From an uncultured Oscillospiraceae bacterium (GTDB lineage Bacteria; Bacillota; Clostridia; Oscillospirales; Oscillospiraceae): 21,009 bases of DNA. The translations under genes and the position numbers were made by a program. Below are positions 1-6,554 of the stretch, piece after piece (within the stretch, counting starts at the first letter, position 1; every line of letters starts with the position of its first letter). Location: contig CAJUSG010000045.1 in the NCBI GenBank assembly GCA_910589085.1, positions 1-21,009 on the forward strand, written 5' to 3'. The notes below the pieces were generated by a model. That model worked only from the letters and a program-made list of their open reading frames with translations, was not told the origin of the DNA and made no database searches.

Positions 1-15
1 TCTTGTAGCTGGCAT
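1..15 (-). CDS. First five codons of a probable relaxase (partial, runs off left edge)
   Basis: Only five codons (M-P-A-T-R) are inside the window, reading leftward from an ATG at 15. An AAGGAG ribosome site lies nine bases upstream, so the start looks genuine. Relaxases of clostridial integrative elements often begin with a very similar M-[AP]-A-T-R string, and a serine recombinase remnant of such an element lies 360 bp away. The relaxase identity is therefore an inference from a short N-terminus plus context. Nothing of the catalytic domain can be seen. Confidence 0.35.
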
Positions 16-373
16 GGTGCTATTCTCCTTTCCGCTGATTGCAAGGCAAGTATAGCCGAAAGGCATGGAGAAAGCTATTACCAACACCACCAAAGAACCA
101 GAGTGCAAACGAAGCAAATGTAACAGTGGTGGGAAAACAAAAGCCCCAGAGCTGCCGGACTTTTCCGGTCACTTTGGGGATAGGCGGATAGCGAGTTTAC
201 TCCATCTGTAAAAGGTGGATTTTGCATCTCTGGTGCGTAATTTTTTTGAAACGGGAGACCGTTTTGAAAAAGCCAACTTTTTGATTTTCTTTCTCGCCTC
301 AATATTTCTCTTTTGCATGAAATATGTGATTTTATTTTTCTGTTTTTGGGCGGTATCTTTTTCATCTATACAA
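16..373. other. Non-coding, AT-richer mobile-element segment with inverted repeats (possible oriT region)
   Basis: No convincing gene was found here; the open frames on both strands have no ribosome site and odd composition. Two inverted repeats stand out. One is a short hairpin, CCGGA-CTTT-TCCGG, at about 154-167. The other is a 12-bp stem with two G-U pairs at 243-254/259-270 with loop GAGA (core AAACGG/CCGTTT), flanked by a T run on the left. The stretch lies upstream of the probable relaxase start, which is where transfer origins of integrative elements often sit. I see no recognisable nick-site consensus, so oriT is only a suggestion. Confidence 0.3.
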
Positions 374-1173
374 GGTTTGAGGGCACTCACGAAGCGATTA
401 TCGACAAGGAGACATGGGAGATTGTGCGGAAAAGCCGGGAACACCGCCGCCGCCCCACCAAGATGGGAGAAATGGGGCTGTTCTCTGGGCTGGCCTATTG
501 TGCCGACTGCGGCGCGAAGCTGTACCACCACCGCAGTATCACATTGACGAAAGAGCAGGAGAGTTACATCTGCTCAAACTACCAGTCAAGAAAGAAATGT
601 ACTGCCCACTATATCCGGGCCGTGGTTTTAGAACAGCTTGTACTCCAAAATCTCCAACGTGTTGTTGCCTACGCCCAGGAGGACGAGAACGAGTTTGTGC
701 GGCGCGTGATGGAGAACAAGACCGCCGTACAGAGGGCAGAGCAGGAGCAGGCCAAGCGCAAGCTGGAAAAGCAGGAGCGGCGAATCAGTGAGCTTGACCG
801 TATCATTCAACAGCTCTATGAAGATCGTGTTTCGGGGGCGTTGAGCGCGGAGCGGTTTGCAAAGTTATCCGGGGGCTACGAGAAAGAGCAGGAGGAACTG
901 AAGCAGTCCGCAAAGGAATTGCAGGCTATTGTAAACACGATTGAAACCCAGGCCGTCAATGTGCAGAGCTTTCTGAAGATTGTGCGGAAGTACACCGCGC
1001 CGACGGAGCTGACCCCGGCCCTGTTACGCGAGTTTGTGGAAAAGATCGTTGTCCACGCCCCGGACAAGTCCAGCGGCCATCGCACCCAGCGGATTGACGT
1101 GCATTACAATTTCATTGGCGAAATTGATTTTTCCCCGGAATACAGCCAAGTTAGCAGACAGACAACCGCATAA
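374..1173 (+). pseudogene. Large serine recombinase, C-terminal remnant (TndX/Tn4451-like, catalytic domain missing)
   Basis: The reading frame carries the C-terminal half of a large serine recombinase. It enters at the recombinase-domain string F-E-G-T-H-E-A-I-I-D near 376. A zinc beta-ribbon follows, with Cys codons at 499, 508, 571 and 598, then a long charged coiled-coil (about 680-960) and a DUF4368-like tail ending at 1173. The N-terminal resolvase domain with the catalytic serine, roughly the first 250-270 residues of the family, is absent. Upstream of about 374 the frame turns into AT-rich hydrophobic sequence unlike the family, so the junction is probably there. An in-frame ATG at 313 exists but has no good ribosome site. 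Such recombinases excise and integrate ICEs and IMEs; this copy should be inactive. Confidence 0.85.
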
Positions 1174-1194
1174 CGCCACAGCATCATGCGGTTG
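1163..1194. repeat. Perfect 9-bp inverted repeat over the recombinase stop codon
   Basis: The arms CAACCGCAT and ATGCGGTTG are at 1163-1171 and 1186-1194 with a 14-base loop. The stop codon TAA lies at the junction of left arm and loop. There is no T run, so it is not a standard terminator. It could belong to the attachment-site end of the mobile element, but no second copy is available in the window to test this. Confidence 0.5.
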
Positions 1195-1227
1195 CCTATT
1201 CTATTCATAAAATGTTCTTTATGCGTA

Positions 1228-1256
1228 CTGTCCATTCGGACGGCAATTTTTTGTTT
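1228..1256 (+). terminator. Probable intrinsic terminator after the recombinase remnant
   Basis: A six-pair stem (CTGTCC/GGACGG, one G-U pair, loop ATTC) at 1228-1243 is followed by CAATTTTTTG. It separates the mobile-element remnant from the Nudix-walR promoter. Confidence 0.5.
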
Positions 1257-1278
1257 TCCGCAAAATAATGCTTACACC

Positions 1279-1307
1279 TTTACCCAGTTGGCGATTTGTG
1301 GTATACT
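1279..1307 (+). promoter_or_regulatory. Sigma-A promoter for the Nudix-walR transcript
   Basis: The -10 TATACT is at 1302-1307, preceded by an extended TGG. A weak -35 TTTACC sits at 1279-1284, giving a 17-base spacer. The start would fall near 1314, about 30 bases before the Nudix start codon. The extended -10 probably makes up for the poor -35. Confidence 0.55.
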
Positions 1308-1343
1308 AGCCCTGACTGAGCACGGAAACCGGGAGGAATGAAC

Positions 1344-1886
1344 ATGGATTTAATGGAAAAGATGGTAAGCAGCCAGACGATTTTCGAGGGCAGGATCATC
1401 AAAGTGACCCTGGACCAGGCCCGGCTGCCTGACGGCAAACTTGCGTCCCGGGAGGTGGTCTACCACCCCGGCGGAGTGGCGGTGCTGGCGCTGGACGAGG
1501 ACAAGATGGTCTATCTGGTAAAGCAATACCGCTATCCCATCCAGCGGCTGCTGCTGGAGCTCCCGGCCGGCAAGCTGGACCACGGAGCGGAGGAGGACCG
1601 GCTGCTGGGGGCGAAGCGGGAGCTGAGCGAGGAGACCGGTCTGGAGGCGGCGGAGTGGACCTATCTGGGCAGCACCCTGGCCTCCCCCGGCTTCTGTGAC
1701 GAGGAGCTGCACATGTACCTGGCCCGGGGCTTGACCAGACAGAGGCAGCATCTGGACGAGGACGAGTTTCTGGATGTGGTTACCATGCCCTTCGACCGGC
1801 TGGTGGAGCAGGTGATGGACGGCACGATCACCGACGGAAAGACGGTGTCCGCCACCCTGAAGGCAAAGGTTTTATTGGGACTGTAA
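1344..1886 (+). CDS. Nudix hydrolase, ADP-ribose pyrophosphatase type
   Basis: This 180-residue protein matches the NudF/YqkG type of Nudix enzyme, which splits ADP-ribose to AMP and ribose-5-phosphate. The opening E-K-x-V-S-S-Q-x-I-F-E-G-R-I-I-K-V and the L-V-K-Q-Y-R-Y-P segment are typical. The Nudix box spans about residues 76-100 and keeps the metal-binding R92-E93-L-S-E96-E97-x-G. The first half of the box, between Gly76 and the first Glu, is two residues longer than the textbook G-x5-E spacing. I chose the ATG at 1344 because GGGAGG lies seven bases upstream; the ATG at 1338 is only about one base from it. The gene is 15 bp ahead of walR and shares its promoter. It is likely housekeeping, with substrate preference inferred from family resemblance only. 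Confidence 0.85.
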   Translation: MDLMEKMVSSQTIFEGRIIKVTLDQARLPDGKLASREVVYHPGGVAVLALDEDKMVYLVKQYRYPIQRLLLELPAGKLDHGAEEDRLLGAKRELSEETGLEAAEWTYLGSTLASPGFCDEELHMYLARGLTRQRQHLDEDEFLDVVTMPFDRLVEQVMDGTITDGKTVSATLKAKVLLGL

Positions 1887-1901
1887 AAAGGAGGACACGG
1901 C

Positions 1902-2600
1902 ATGGGAAAGACGGTTTTGATTGTAGAGGACGAGCAGAGCATAGTGGACATTCTGTCCTTCAACCTGACAAAGGAGGGCTACGACACCCTGGAGGCCCTG
2001 GACGGCCCCACGGGCCTGCAGCTGGCCCTGGAGCAGAACCCGGACCTGGTGCTGCTGGACCTGATGCTGCCCGGCATGAGCGGCTTTGAGGTGTGCCAAA
2101 AGATCCGTCAGGCGGGCTCGCTGGTGCCCATCGTCATGCTCACCGCCCGGGAGGAGGAGGACGACAAGGTGCGCGGCCTGGAGCTGGGCGCCGACGACTA
2201 CATCACCAAGCCCTTTAAAAACCGGGAGCTGATGGCCCGGGTGAAGGCGAACATCCGCCGGGTGGCCATGGCGGCCCCCGCCTCCGAGACAGAGGAGGAG
2301 TCCCCCCTGGGGGAGCGGGTCTGTGTGGACGAGGAGCGGGCCACCATCTTTAAGGACGGGGTGCCCCTGGAGCTGACCCAGCGGGAGTATGATCTGATCC
2401 GCTTCCTGGCCGCCCGGCCGGGGAAAATCTTTTCCCGGGAGGCGCTGATGGAGCACGTGTGGAACTATGAGGGCTATGTGGGCGATGTCCGGGCGGTGGA
2501 TGTGGCCATCCGCCGCCTGCGGGAGAAGCTGGAGGACGACCCCGCCGCCCCCATGTTCATCAAGACCAAGCGGGGGATGGGCTACTACTTCGGGGAGTGA
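1902..2600 (+). CDS. walR: OmpR/PhoB-family response regulator, WalR (YycF)-like
   Basis: The 232-residue protein has an N-terminal receiver domain and a C-terminal winged-helix DNA-binding domain. Visible receiver residues are the acidic pair E9-D10, the phospho-acceptor D53 in L-L-D-L-M-L-P, T81 and K104 in K-P-F. The effector domain begins near residue 135 and ends with the typical R-x-R-G-x-G-Y-Y. Naming it WalR rests on context: a WalK-like kinase, a YycH-like and a YycI-like gene follow on the same strand. In Firmicutes this system controls cell-wall hydrolases and is usually essential. The ribosome site AAGGAGG lies eight bases before ATG 1902. The last 16 bases overlap tail-to-tail with a minus-strand gene, and the kinase starts 838 bp downstream instead of the usual few bases. 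PhoP-type regulators are close relatives and an alternative name. Confidence 0.85.
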   Translation: MGKTVLIVEDEQSIVDILSFNLTKEGYDTLEALDGPTGLQLALEQNPDLVLLDLMLPGMSGFEVCQKIRQAGSLVPIVMLTAREEEDDKVRGLELGADDYITKPFKNRELMARVKANIRRVAMAAPASETEEESPLGERVCVDEERATIFKDGVPLELTQREYDLIRFLAARPGKIFSREALMEHVWNYEGYVGDVRAVDVAIRRLREKLEDDPAAPMFIKTKRGMGYYFGE

Positions 2601-2860
2601 AGCCCCAGCTCCCGGGCCAGCGCGCCCCGCAGCCCCAGGCCCAGGGCGTAATAGGCCTGGACCTCATAGCCGGTGTAGCACATAAAGCAGTTGTAAAATT
2701 GGTCGTACAGGTCAGGACCGGCAATGGAGCGAATTTGCTCCGTCAGGTCCTCATAGGCCTGTTGTGCCTCCGGAAATCCGGGCAGCGTCTTGCGCAGACG
2801 GTCCGCCGCCTTGTCAACCTCAAAATTCCGCCACAGCAGTTCGGCAAGAAGCTCTTGCAT
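2585..2860 (-). CDS. Small helical protein of unknown function, divergent from an XRE repressor
   Basis: A 91-residue protein that I do not recognise. It is predicted mostly helical: amphipathic N-terminal half, then a stretch rich in Tyr, Cys and Phe (Y-D-Q-F-Y-N-C-F-M-C-Y) and a closing A-L-G-L-G-L-R segment. The layout recalls small DUF6809-like proteins found beside XRE regulators in clostridia, but that is only a resemblance. ATG 2860 is chosen because GGGAG lies about nine bases upstream; in-frame TTG and GTG codons further up lack a site. It has a perfect-consensus sigma-A promoter at 2910-2938 carrying repressor-like operators, so it should be strongly expressed when derepressed. Its 3' end overlaps walR by 16 bp on the opposite strand. 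It could be the effector of a two-gene switch or toxin-antitoxin-like pair. Confidence 0.65.
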   Translation of the reverse strand: MQELLAELLWRNFEVDKAADRLRKTLPGFPEAQQAYEDLTEQIRSIAGPDLYDQFYNCFMCYTGYEVQAYYALGLGLRGALARELGLHSPK

Positions 2861-2886
2861 TTTGATCACTCCCAAGTTAAAATTAT

Positions 2887-2903
2887 ATACGCTTTGTGCG
2901 TAT
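2887..2903. promoter_or_regulatory. Operator-like dyad 1 (ATACGC-TTTGT-GCGTAT)
   Basis: A perfect inverted repeat with 6-bp arms and a 5-base centre. It lies at the start of the transcript of the minus-strand gene and matches the second dyad at 14 of 17 positions in inverted orientation. It is the likely binding site of the adjacent XRE protein. Confidence 0.6.
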
Positions 2904-2909
2904 GCTCAT

Positions 2910-2938
2910 ATTATATATGCGCTCAAAGCGAATGTCAA
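2910..2938 (-). promoter_or_regulatory. Perfect-consensus sigma-A promoter for the small minus-strand gene
   Basis: Read on the minus strand, TTGACA (2933-2938) and TATAAT (2910-2915) are both exact consensus hexamers with an exact 17-base spacer. The spacer is filled by one copy of a 17-bp operator-like dyad. Transcription would start near 2903 and run into the gene starting at 2860. Confidence 0.75.
2917..2933. promoter_or_regulatory. Operator-like dyad 2 inside the promoter spacer
   Basis: On the minus strand it reads ATTCGCTTTGAGCGCAT, matching dyad 1 at 14 of 17 positions. It occupies exactly the region between the -10 and -35 of the consensus promoter at 2910-2938. Binding there should block RNA polymerase, so repression by the XRE protein is a natural model. 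Confidence 0.6.
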
Positions 2939-2955
2939 GAGGGGACACAAAAAAA

Positions 2956-3171
2956 GTGAAGTTTTGTGAACGGATTCGAGAATTACGAAATGAACGGGAT
3001 ATGACACAAAAAGAGGTTGCCGCCGGATTGGAGATTGGATACCGGGCATATCAGTGCTATGAACTGGAGCAGCGCTATCCTGATTTTCACGGTCTGATCA
3101 ATATCGCTAACTTCTTCGACGTCAGCCTGGACTACCTGGTGGGCCGCTCCGACGTGCGGGAACGGCGGTAA
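2956..3171 (+). CDS. Small XRE-family (HTH_3) repressor
   Basis: The 71-residue protein is almost entirely one Cro/C1-type helix-turn-helix domain. It opens with I-R-E-L-R-N-E-R-D-M-T-Q-K-E-V-A, has the recognition-helix region around I-G-Y-R-A-Y-Q-C-Y-E, and ends with F-F-D-V-S-L-D-Y-L-V-G-R. I chose the GTG at 2956 because the fold begins two residues later and a GAGGGG site lies 11 bases upstream; an open frame continues to 2896 but crosses the operator region. It is transcribed away from the small gene at 2585-2860, and two matching dyads lie between them. By family it is a DNA-binding repressor, probably autoregulated. I see no clear promoter of its own. Its stop codon touches the edge of a palindromic repeat element. 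Confidence 0.85.
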   Translation: MKFCERIRELRNERDMTQKEVAAGLEIGYRAYQCYELEQRYPDFHGLINIANFFDVSLDYLVGRSDVRERR

Positions 3172-3172
3172 T

Positions 3173-3402
3173 TTCCCCCGTCTCGCCCGCAGGCGAAAAA
3201 GCCTCCTTTTGAAAGGAGGTGGCATCCGCGAAGCGGATGACGGAGGATTGCATTTTGGCAAAGCCAAAATGTGTGAAGCAATCAAGGTCTGTGCAGATTT
3301 AGATTACTTTGTATGTTCGCTTTGCGAACGCAATCCTCAGTCGGCCTTCGGCTGACAGCCCCTTTCAAAAGGGGCCTTTTCACCGCAGCGGGACGGGAGC
3401 TT
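3173..3402. repeat. MITE-like palindromic element with nested hairpins
   Basis: About 230 bp with long imperfect inverted ends: left arm about 3175-3250, right arm about 3331-3400. Both arms hold the same modules in mirror order: a C-C-C-G-T-C-x-C-G-C end, a hairpin CCTCCTTT/AAAGGAGG (3202-3219) facing CCCCTTT/AAAGGGG (3359-3374), a second hairpin (3223-3239 facing 3340-3356), and GGATTG facing CAATCC. The centre adds two perfect hairpins at 3251-3271 (9-bp stem) and 3315-3329 (6-bp stem). There is no coding capacity. The tetramer TAAT is found on both sides (3169-3172 and 3403-3406), a possible but weak target duplication that would include the XRE stop codon. Elements of this kind are common between genes in Oscillospiraceae (recalled, not searched). 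Confidence 0.7.
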
Positions 3403-3438
3403 TAATCGCGTTAATGAAAGAGAAAGGAGGTCCCTGAT

Positions 3439-5217
3439 ATGCTCCGCAGTCTGCACATGAAGCTGGTTATGATTATGGTGCTGCTCATCATGTCGCTGAT
3501 GATGGTGGTGGGGGCCTTTTTGATTAACTCGGTAACCGCCTTTTACCTGGAGGACTTTTACAGCCAGATGTCCACCGTATTTGGGGACCCCCTGCTGCTC
3601 CACGACCTGACCACCCCCTCCGACGGGGAGGAGGACGGGGCGGAGCAGCTGTCCCGGGTGCTGGACGCCTACGCCGGCGAGCTGGGGGTGGACAACCGCA
3701 ACCGCAAGCTGTATATCCTGGACAGCAGCGGGGTGCCCCTGGTCTCCCCCGACGGGGAGTCCCCCCGGCTGGAGTATACAGAGAATCTGGTCTTTGCCCT
3801 GGGCACCGGCCTGGAGACCAACGAGACCGGGGACGAGAGCAATGTAGCCCTGGACTATATGGACGTGGCCATCCCCATCCACCGGGGGGATACGGGCTAT
3901 GTGATCTATATTCTGGACAACAAGGCCACCTCCAACGACCTGACCAACCAGATGCTCATCCTCATCATCGAGGCCCTGGCCTTTGGCCTGGTCATCTCCA
4001 TTCTGCTGTCCTTCCTCCTGTCCAAAACCATGGTCACCCCCATTCAGAAGCTCACCGAGGGGGCCATGCGGGTGGCCGAGCGGGACTTCTCCCACGAGAT
4101 TGAGGTGCTCTCCCAGGACGAGATCGGCGTGCTGACCGACACCTTTAACGACATGGCCGGCCAGCTCCGTGACACCCTGCGCCAGGTGGAGAACGAGCGC
4201 AACAAGCTGGACACCCTCTTTCTCCACATGACCGACGGCGTGGTGGCCTTCTCACGGGAGGGGGAGGTGATCCACTCCAACCCGGCCGCTGCCCGGATGC
4301 TGCGCCGTCCCCTGGGGCCGGAGGCCTCCTACGAGGCCCTCTTCGGCGGCGTGGCCGCCCTGGAGCAGGTGCTGGAGGTGCCGGACCATCTGGAGGGGGA
4401 CCTGCAGGTGCGGGACAGCTATCTCCAGCTGCTGATGGCCCCTTTCGACCGGGGCCGGAAGGGGGGCGGCGTCCTGGTGGTCCTTCACGACGTCACCGAA
4501 CAGCGGAAAAACGAGGAGATGCGCCGGGAATTTGTGGCCAATGTCTCCCACGAGCTGCGCACCCCCCTGACCAATATCCGCTCCTACGCCGAGACCCTCA
4601 CCGAGAGCACCGGGGAGATACCGCCAGACATGGAAAAGAAGTTCTTGGGGGTCATCCTCAACGAGAGCGACCGCATGACCCATATCGTCCAGGACCTGCT
4701 CACCCTGTCCCGCTTCGACTCGGAGCGGGATGAGCTGAAGCTGGCCCGCTTCCCCTTCGGAGAGGCGGTGAAGGACATCTACAACGCCGTCTATATGGAC
4801 GCCCAGAAACACAGCCACACCCTCACCCTGGACGTGGAGCCCGACCTGCCCGAGATCTTGGCCGACCGGGAGCGGGTGCTCCAGGTGATGATGAACATTG
4901 TGTCCAACTCCATCAAGTACACCCCCGACGGGGGGCATATCGACATCTACGCCGGCAGGCGGCGGGATCGGGTGTGGATGATTGTGGACGACGACGGCAT
5001 CGGAATCCCCGAGGAGGACCGCCCCCGCATCTTCGAGCGGTTCTACCGGGTGGACAAGGCCCGCTCCCGCCAGTCGGGGGGCACCGGCCTGGGCCTGTCC
5101 ATCGCCAAGGAGATTGTGGAGCGCCACCGGGGGCGGCTCACCCTGCTGAACAAGGAGGGGCCCGGCCTGGCCATCCGGCTGGAGCTGAACATTGAGGGAC
5201 CTGGCGATGGAAAATAA
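3439..5217 (+). CDS. walK: Sensor histidine kinase, WalK (YycG)-like
   Basis: The 592-residue protein has the full WalK layout. Membrane segment 1 is at about residues 8-32, an extracellular sensor domain of about 140 residues follows, and membrane segment 2 is at about 172-196. Then come HAMP (197-250), PAS (about 255-355), HisKA with phospho-acceptor His371 in V-S-H-E-L-R-T-P, and the ATPase domain with N-box N486/N490, G1 box D519-x-G-x-G and G2 box G547-G-T-G-L-G-L. It phosphorylates the partner WalR in response to cell-wall state. The ribosome site AAAGGAGG is well placed before ATG 3439. The gene is separated from walR by an XRE unit and a palindromic repeat; I see no clear promoter of its own, so it may rely on read-through across that repeat. 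The yycH-like gene overlaps its end by 11 bp. Confidence 0.9.
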   Translation: MLRSLHMKLVMIMVLLIMSLMMVVGAFLINSVTAFYLEDFYSQMSTVFGDPLLLHDLTTPSDGEEDGAEQLSRVLDAYAGELGVDNRNRKLYILDSSGVPLVSPDGESPRLEYTENLVFALGTGLETNETGDESNVALDYMDVAIPIHRGDTGYVIYILDNKATSNDLTNQMLILIIEALAFGLVISILLSFLLSKTMVTPIQKLTEGAMRVAERDFSHEIEVLSQDEIGVLTDTFNDMAGQLRDTLRQVENERNKLDTLFLHMTDGVVAFSREGEVIHSNPAAARMLRRPLGPEASYEALFGGVAALEQVLEVPDHLEGDLQVRDSYLQLLMAPFDRGRKGGGVLVVLHDVTEQRKNEEMRREFVANVSHELRTPLTNIRSYAETLTESTGEIPPDMEKKFLGVILNESDRMTHIVQDLLTLSRFDSERDELKLARFPFGEAVKDIYNAVYMDAQKHSHTLTLDVEPDLPEILADRERVLQVMMNIVSNSIKYTPDGGHIDIYAGRRRDRVWMIVDDDGIGIPEEDRPRIFERFYRVDKARSRQSGGTGLGLSIAKEIVERHRGRLTLLNKEGPGLAIRLELNIEGPGDGK

Positions 5218-6550
5218 GAGAAAAATCCGGGCGGTTGAGGTGATGAAGGACATACTGATTGTCCTGCTTACCGCCTCCGCCCTGTATCTGGCGGCCCAGA
5301 CGCCTCTGGTGGCCCCGCTGCGGGAGGAGGGCCGCCAGACAGCCCCCGGCCACAGCCAGGGGGTAAACCGGATGGAGGGCGCGCTGCCCATGGCCATGGT
5401 GGTCAACCTGCCCGGCCAGCCCGGAATACCGGCCGGAGCCGGGCTGCCAGAGGGGGCCGAGGGGGTGCGCTGCGGCATCCTCTACAATCAGGAGGGTTGC
5501 CAGGAGCTGTTTCAGCGGGTGGCCGGCCCCCTGGTGGAGGCCCTGTCCAGCGCCGGCACCCCGGAGCCGGTGAACCGCCGCCAGTGGGAGCGGGCGCTCA
5601 CCGATACGCTGGGGGTGTATATGGATTTTCAGGGGGAGGTCCCCCTGTCCGTGCTGGTGGGCTGGCTGTCCGGGGGCGAGACCGGGCTGACGGCCACCGT
5701 CCGCCGCCTGGTCCTCACGGTGGGAGAGGACGGGGTGGAGCTGTACTACCGGGACGAGGGGGACGGAGCATACTACCGCTGCCAGGACCAGGTGGCCGAC
5801 CCCTTCTCCCTGGCGGAGGCCCTGTCCGGCCTGACGGACAATGGGGCCTTTTACGCCTTTGAGTCGGAGCTGTACAGGGACCTGGACCCGGACACCTTGC
5901 TTCTGCCCGGCGCGCCGTCCCCCCAGGTGTACGCCGCCGCCAACCCGGCCAGCGGAGGACAGCCGGCCCTGGAGGCGCTGGTCCGGGACCTGGGCTTCTC
6001 CCTCAACTCCACCAGCTTTTACTCCACCGACGAGCAGGTGGCCCGCAGCGGGGACGACAGCGTGCGCCTGTCCGCCCGGGGCACAGCCCAGTATGAGGGA
6101 GGGGAGGGCAGCGGTCTGTTCCCGATCCTGCGCCAGGGCAGCGCGGGGCCCCTGTTTGACAGCGTGGAGACCTGCCGCCAGACGGCGCTGTCCGTGCTGG
6201 CCTCCCGCTGCGGAGAGGCCCGGCTCTATCTGATTTCTGTGGAGGAGAGGCCGGAGGGCTGGGAGATCGACTTTGGCTACAGCCTTAACGGGGTCCCCGT
6301 TCTGCTGGAGCGGGGCTCCGCCGCCCGCTTTCTGGTGCGGGGGGGACAGATTGTGCAGTTCTCCCTGAATCTGCGCAGCTACACCTCCGCCGGCTCCGCC
6401 TCGCTGGTGCTGCCGCCACGCCAGGGGGCGGCGGCTCTGGGGGCCCGGGGGCTGAAGGGGTCAGAGCTGCTCCTTACCTACACCGACAGCGGCGGGGACA
6501 CGGTGTCCGCCGGCTGGTCGGCCAGAGACAACGCCGCCGGGGAGGGATGA
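5207..6550 (+). CDS. yycH: YycH-like regulator of the WalRK system
   Basis: The 447-residue protein has one N-terminal membrane anchor (about residues 14-34, in I-L-I-V-L-L-T-A-S-A-L-Y-L-A-A) and a long extracellular domain without obvious catalytic motifs. YycH proteins are membrane-anchored partners that, with YycI, contact WalK and adjust its activity. The assignment rests mainly on position directly after walK and before a YycI-like gene; primary sequence is divergent from Bacillus. I chose ATG 5207 because GAGGGA lies seven bases upstream; a TTG at 5192 is less likely. The start overlaps walK by 11 bp, which indicates translational coupling. The GC-rich composition equals its neighbours. 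Confidence 0.7.
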   Translation: MENKRKIRAVEVMKDILIVLLTASALYLAAQTPLVAPLREEGRQTAPGHSQGVNRMEGALPMAMVVNLPGQPGIPAGAGLPEGAEGVRCGILYNQEGCQELFQRVAGPLVEALSSAGTPEPVNRRQWERALTDTLGVYMDFQGEVPLSVLVGWLSGGETGLTATVRRLVLTVGEDGVELYYRDEGDGAYYRCQDQVADPFSLAEALSGLTDNGAFYAFESELYRDLDPDTLLLPGAPSPQVYAAANPASGGQPALEALVRDLGFSLNSTSFYSTDEQVARSGDDSVRLSARGTAQYEGGEGSGLFPILRQGSAGPLFDSVETCRQTALSVLASRCGEARLYLISVEERPEGWEIDFGYSLNGVPVLLERGSAARFLVRGGQIVQFSLNLRSYTSAGSASLVLPPRQGAAALGARGLKGSELLLTYTDSGGDTVSAGWSARDNAAGEG

Positions 6551-6554
6551 GGCA

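Noticed and set aside
313..375. ATG at 313 as true start of the recombinase-like gene
   Set aside because: No ribosome site, and the first 20 or so residues are AT-rich hydrophobic sequence unlike the family; the homologous part begins near 376.
3173..3402. CRISPR array or terminator-only reading of the hairpin cluster
   Set aside because: No equal-length direct repeats with spacers; the mirror symmetry of the modules fits one palindromic element better.
4252..5478. Long minus-strand open frame opposite walK and yycH
   Set aside because: Antisense shadow of GC-rich codons: repeated G, V, Q, L, H composition, no ribosome site, and the plus-strand genes are certain.
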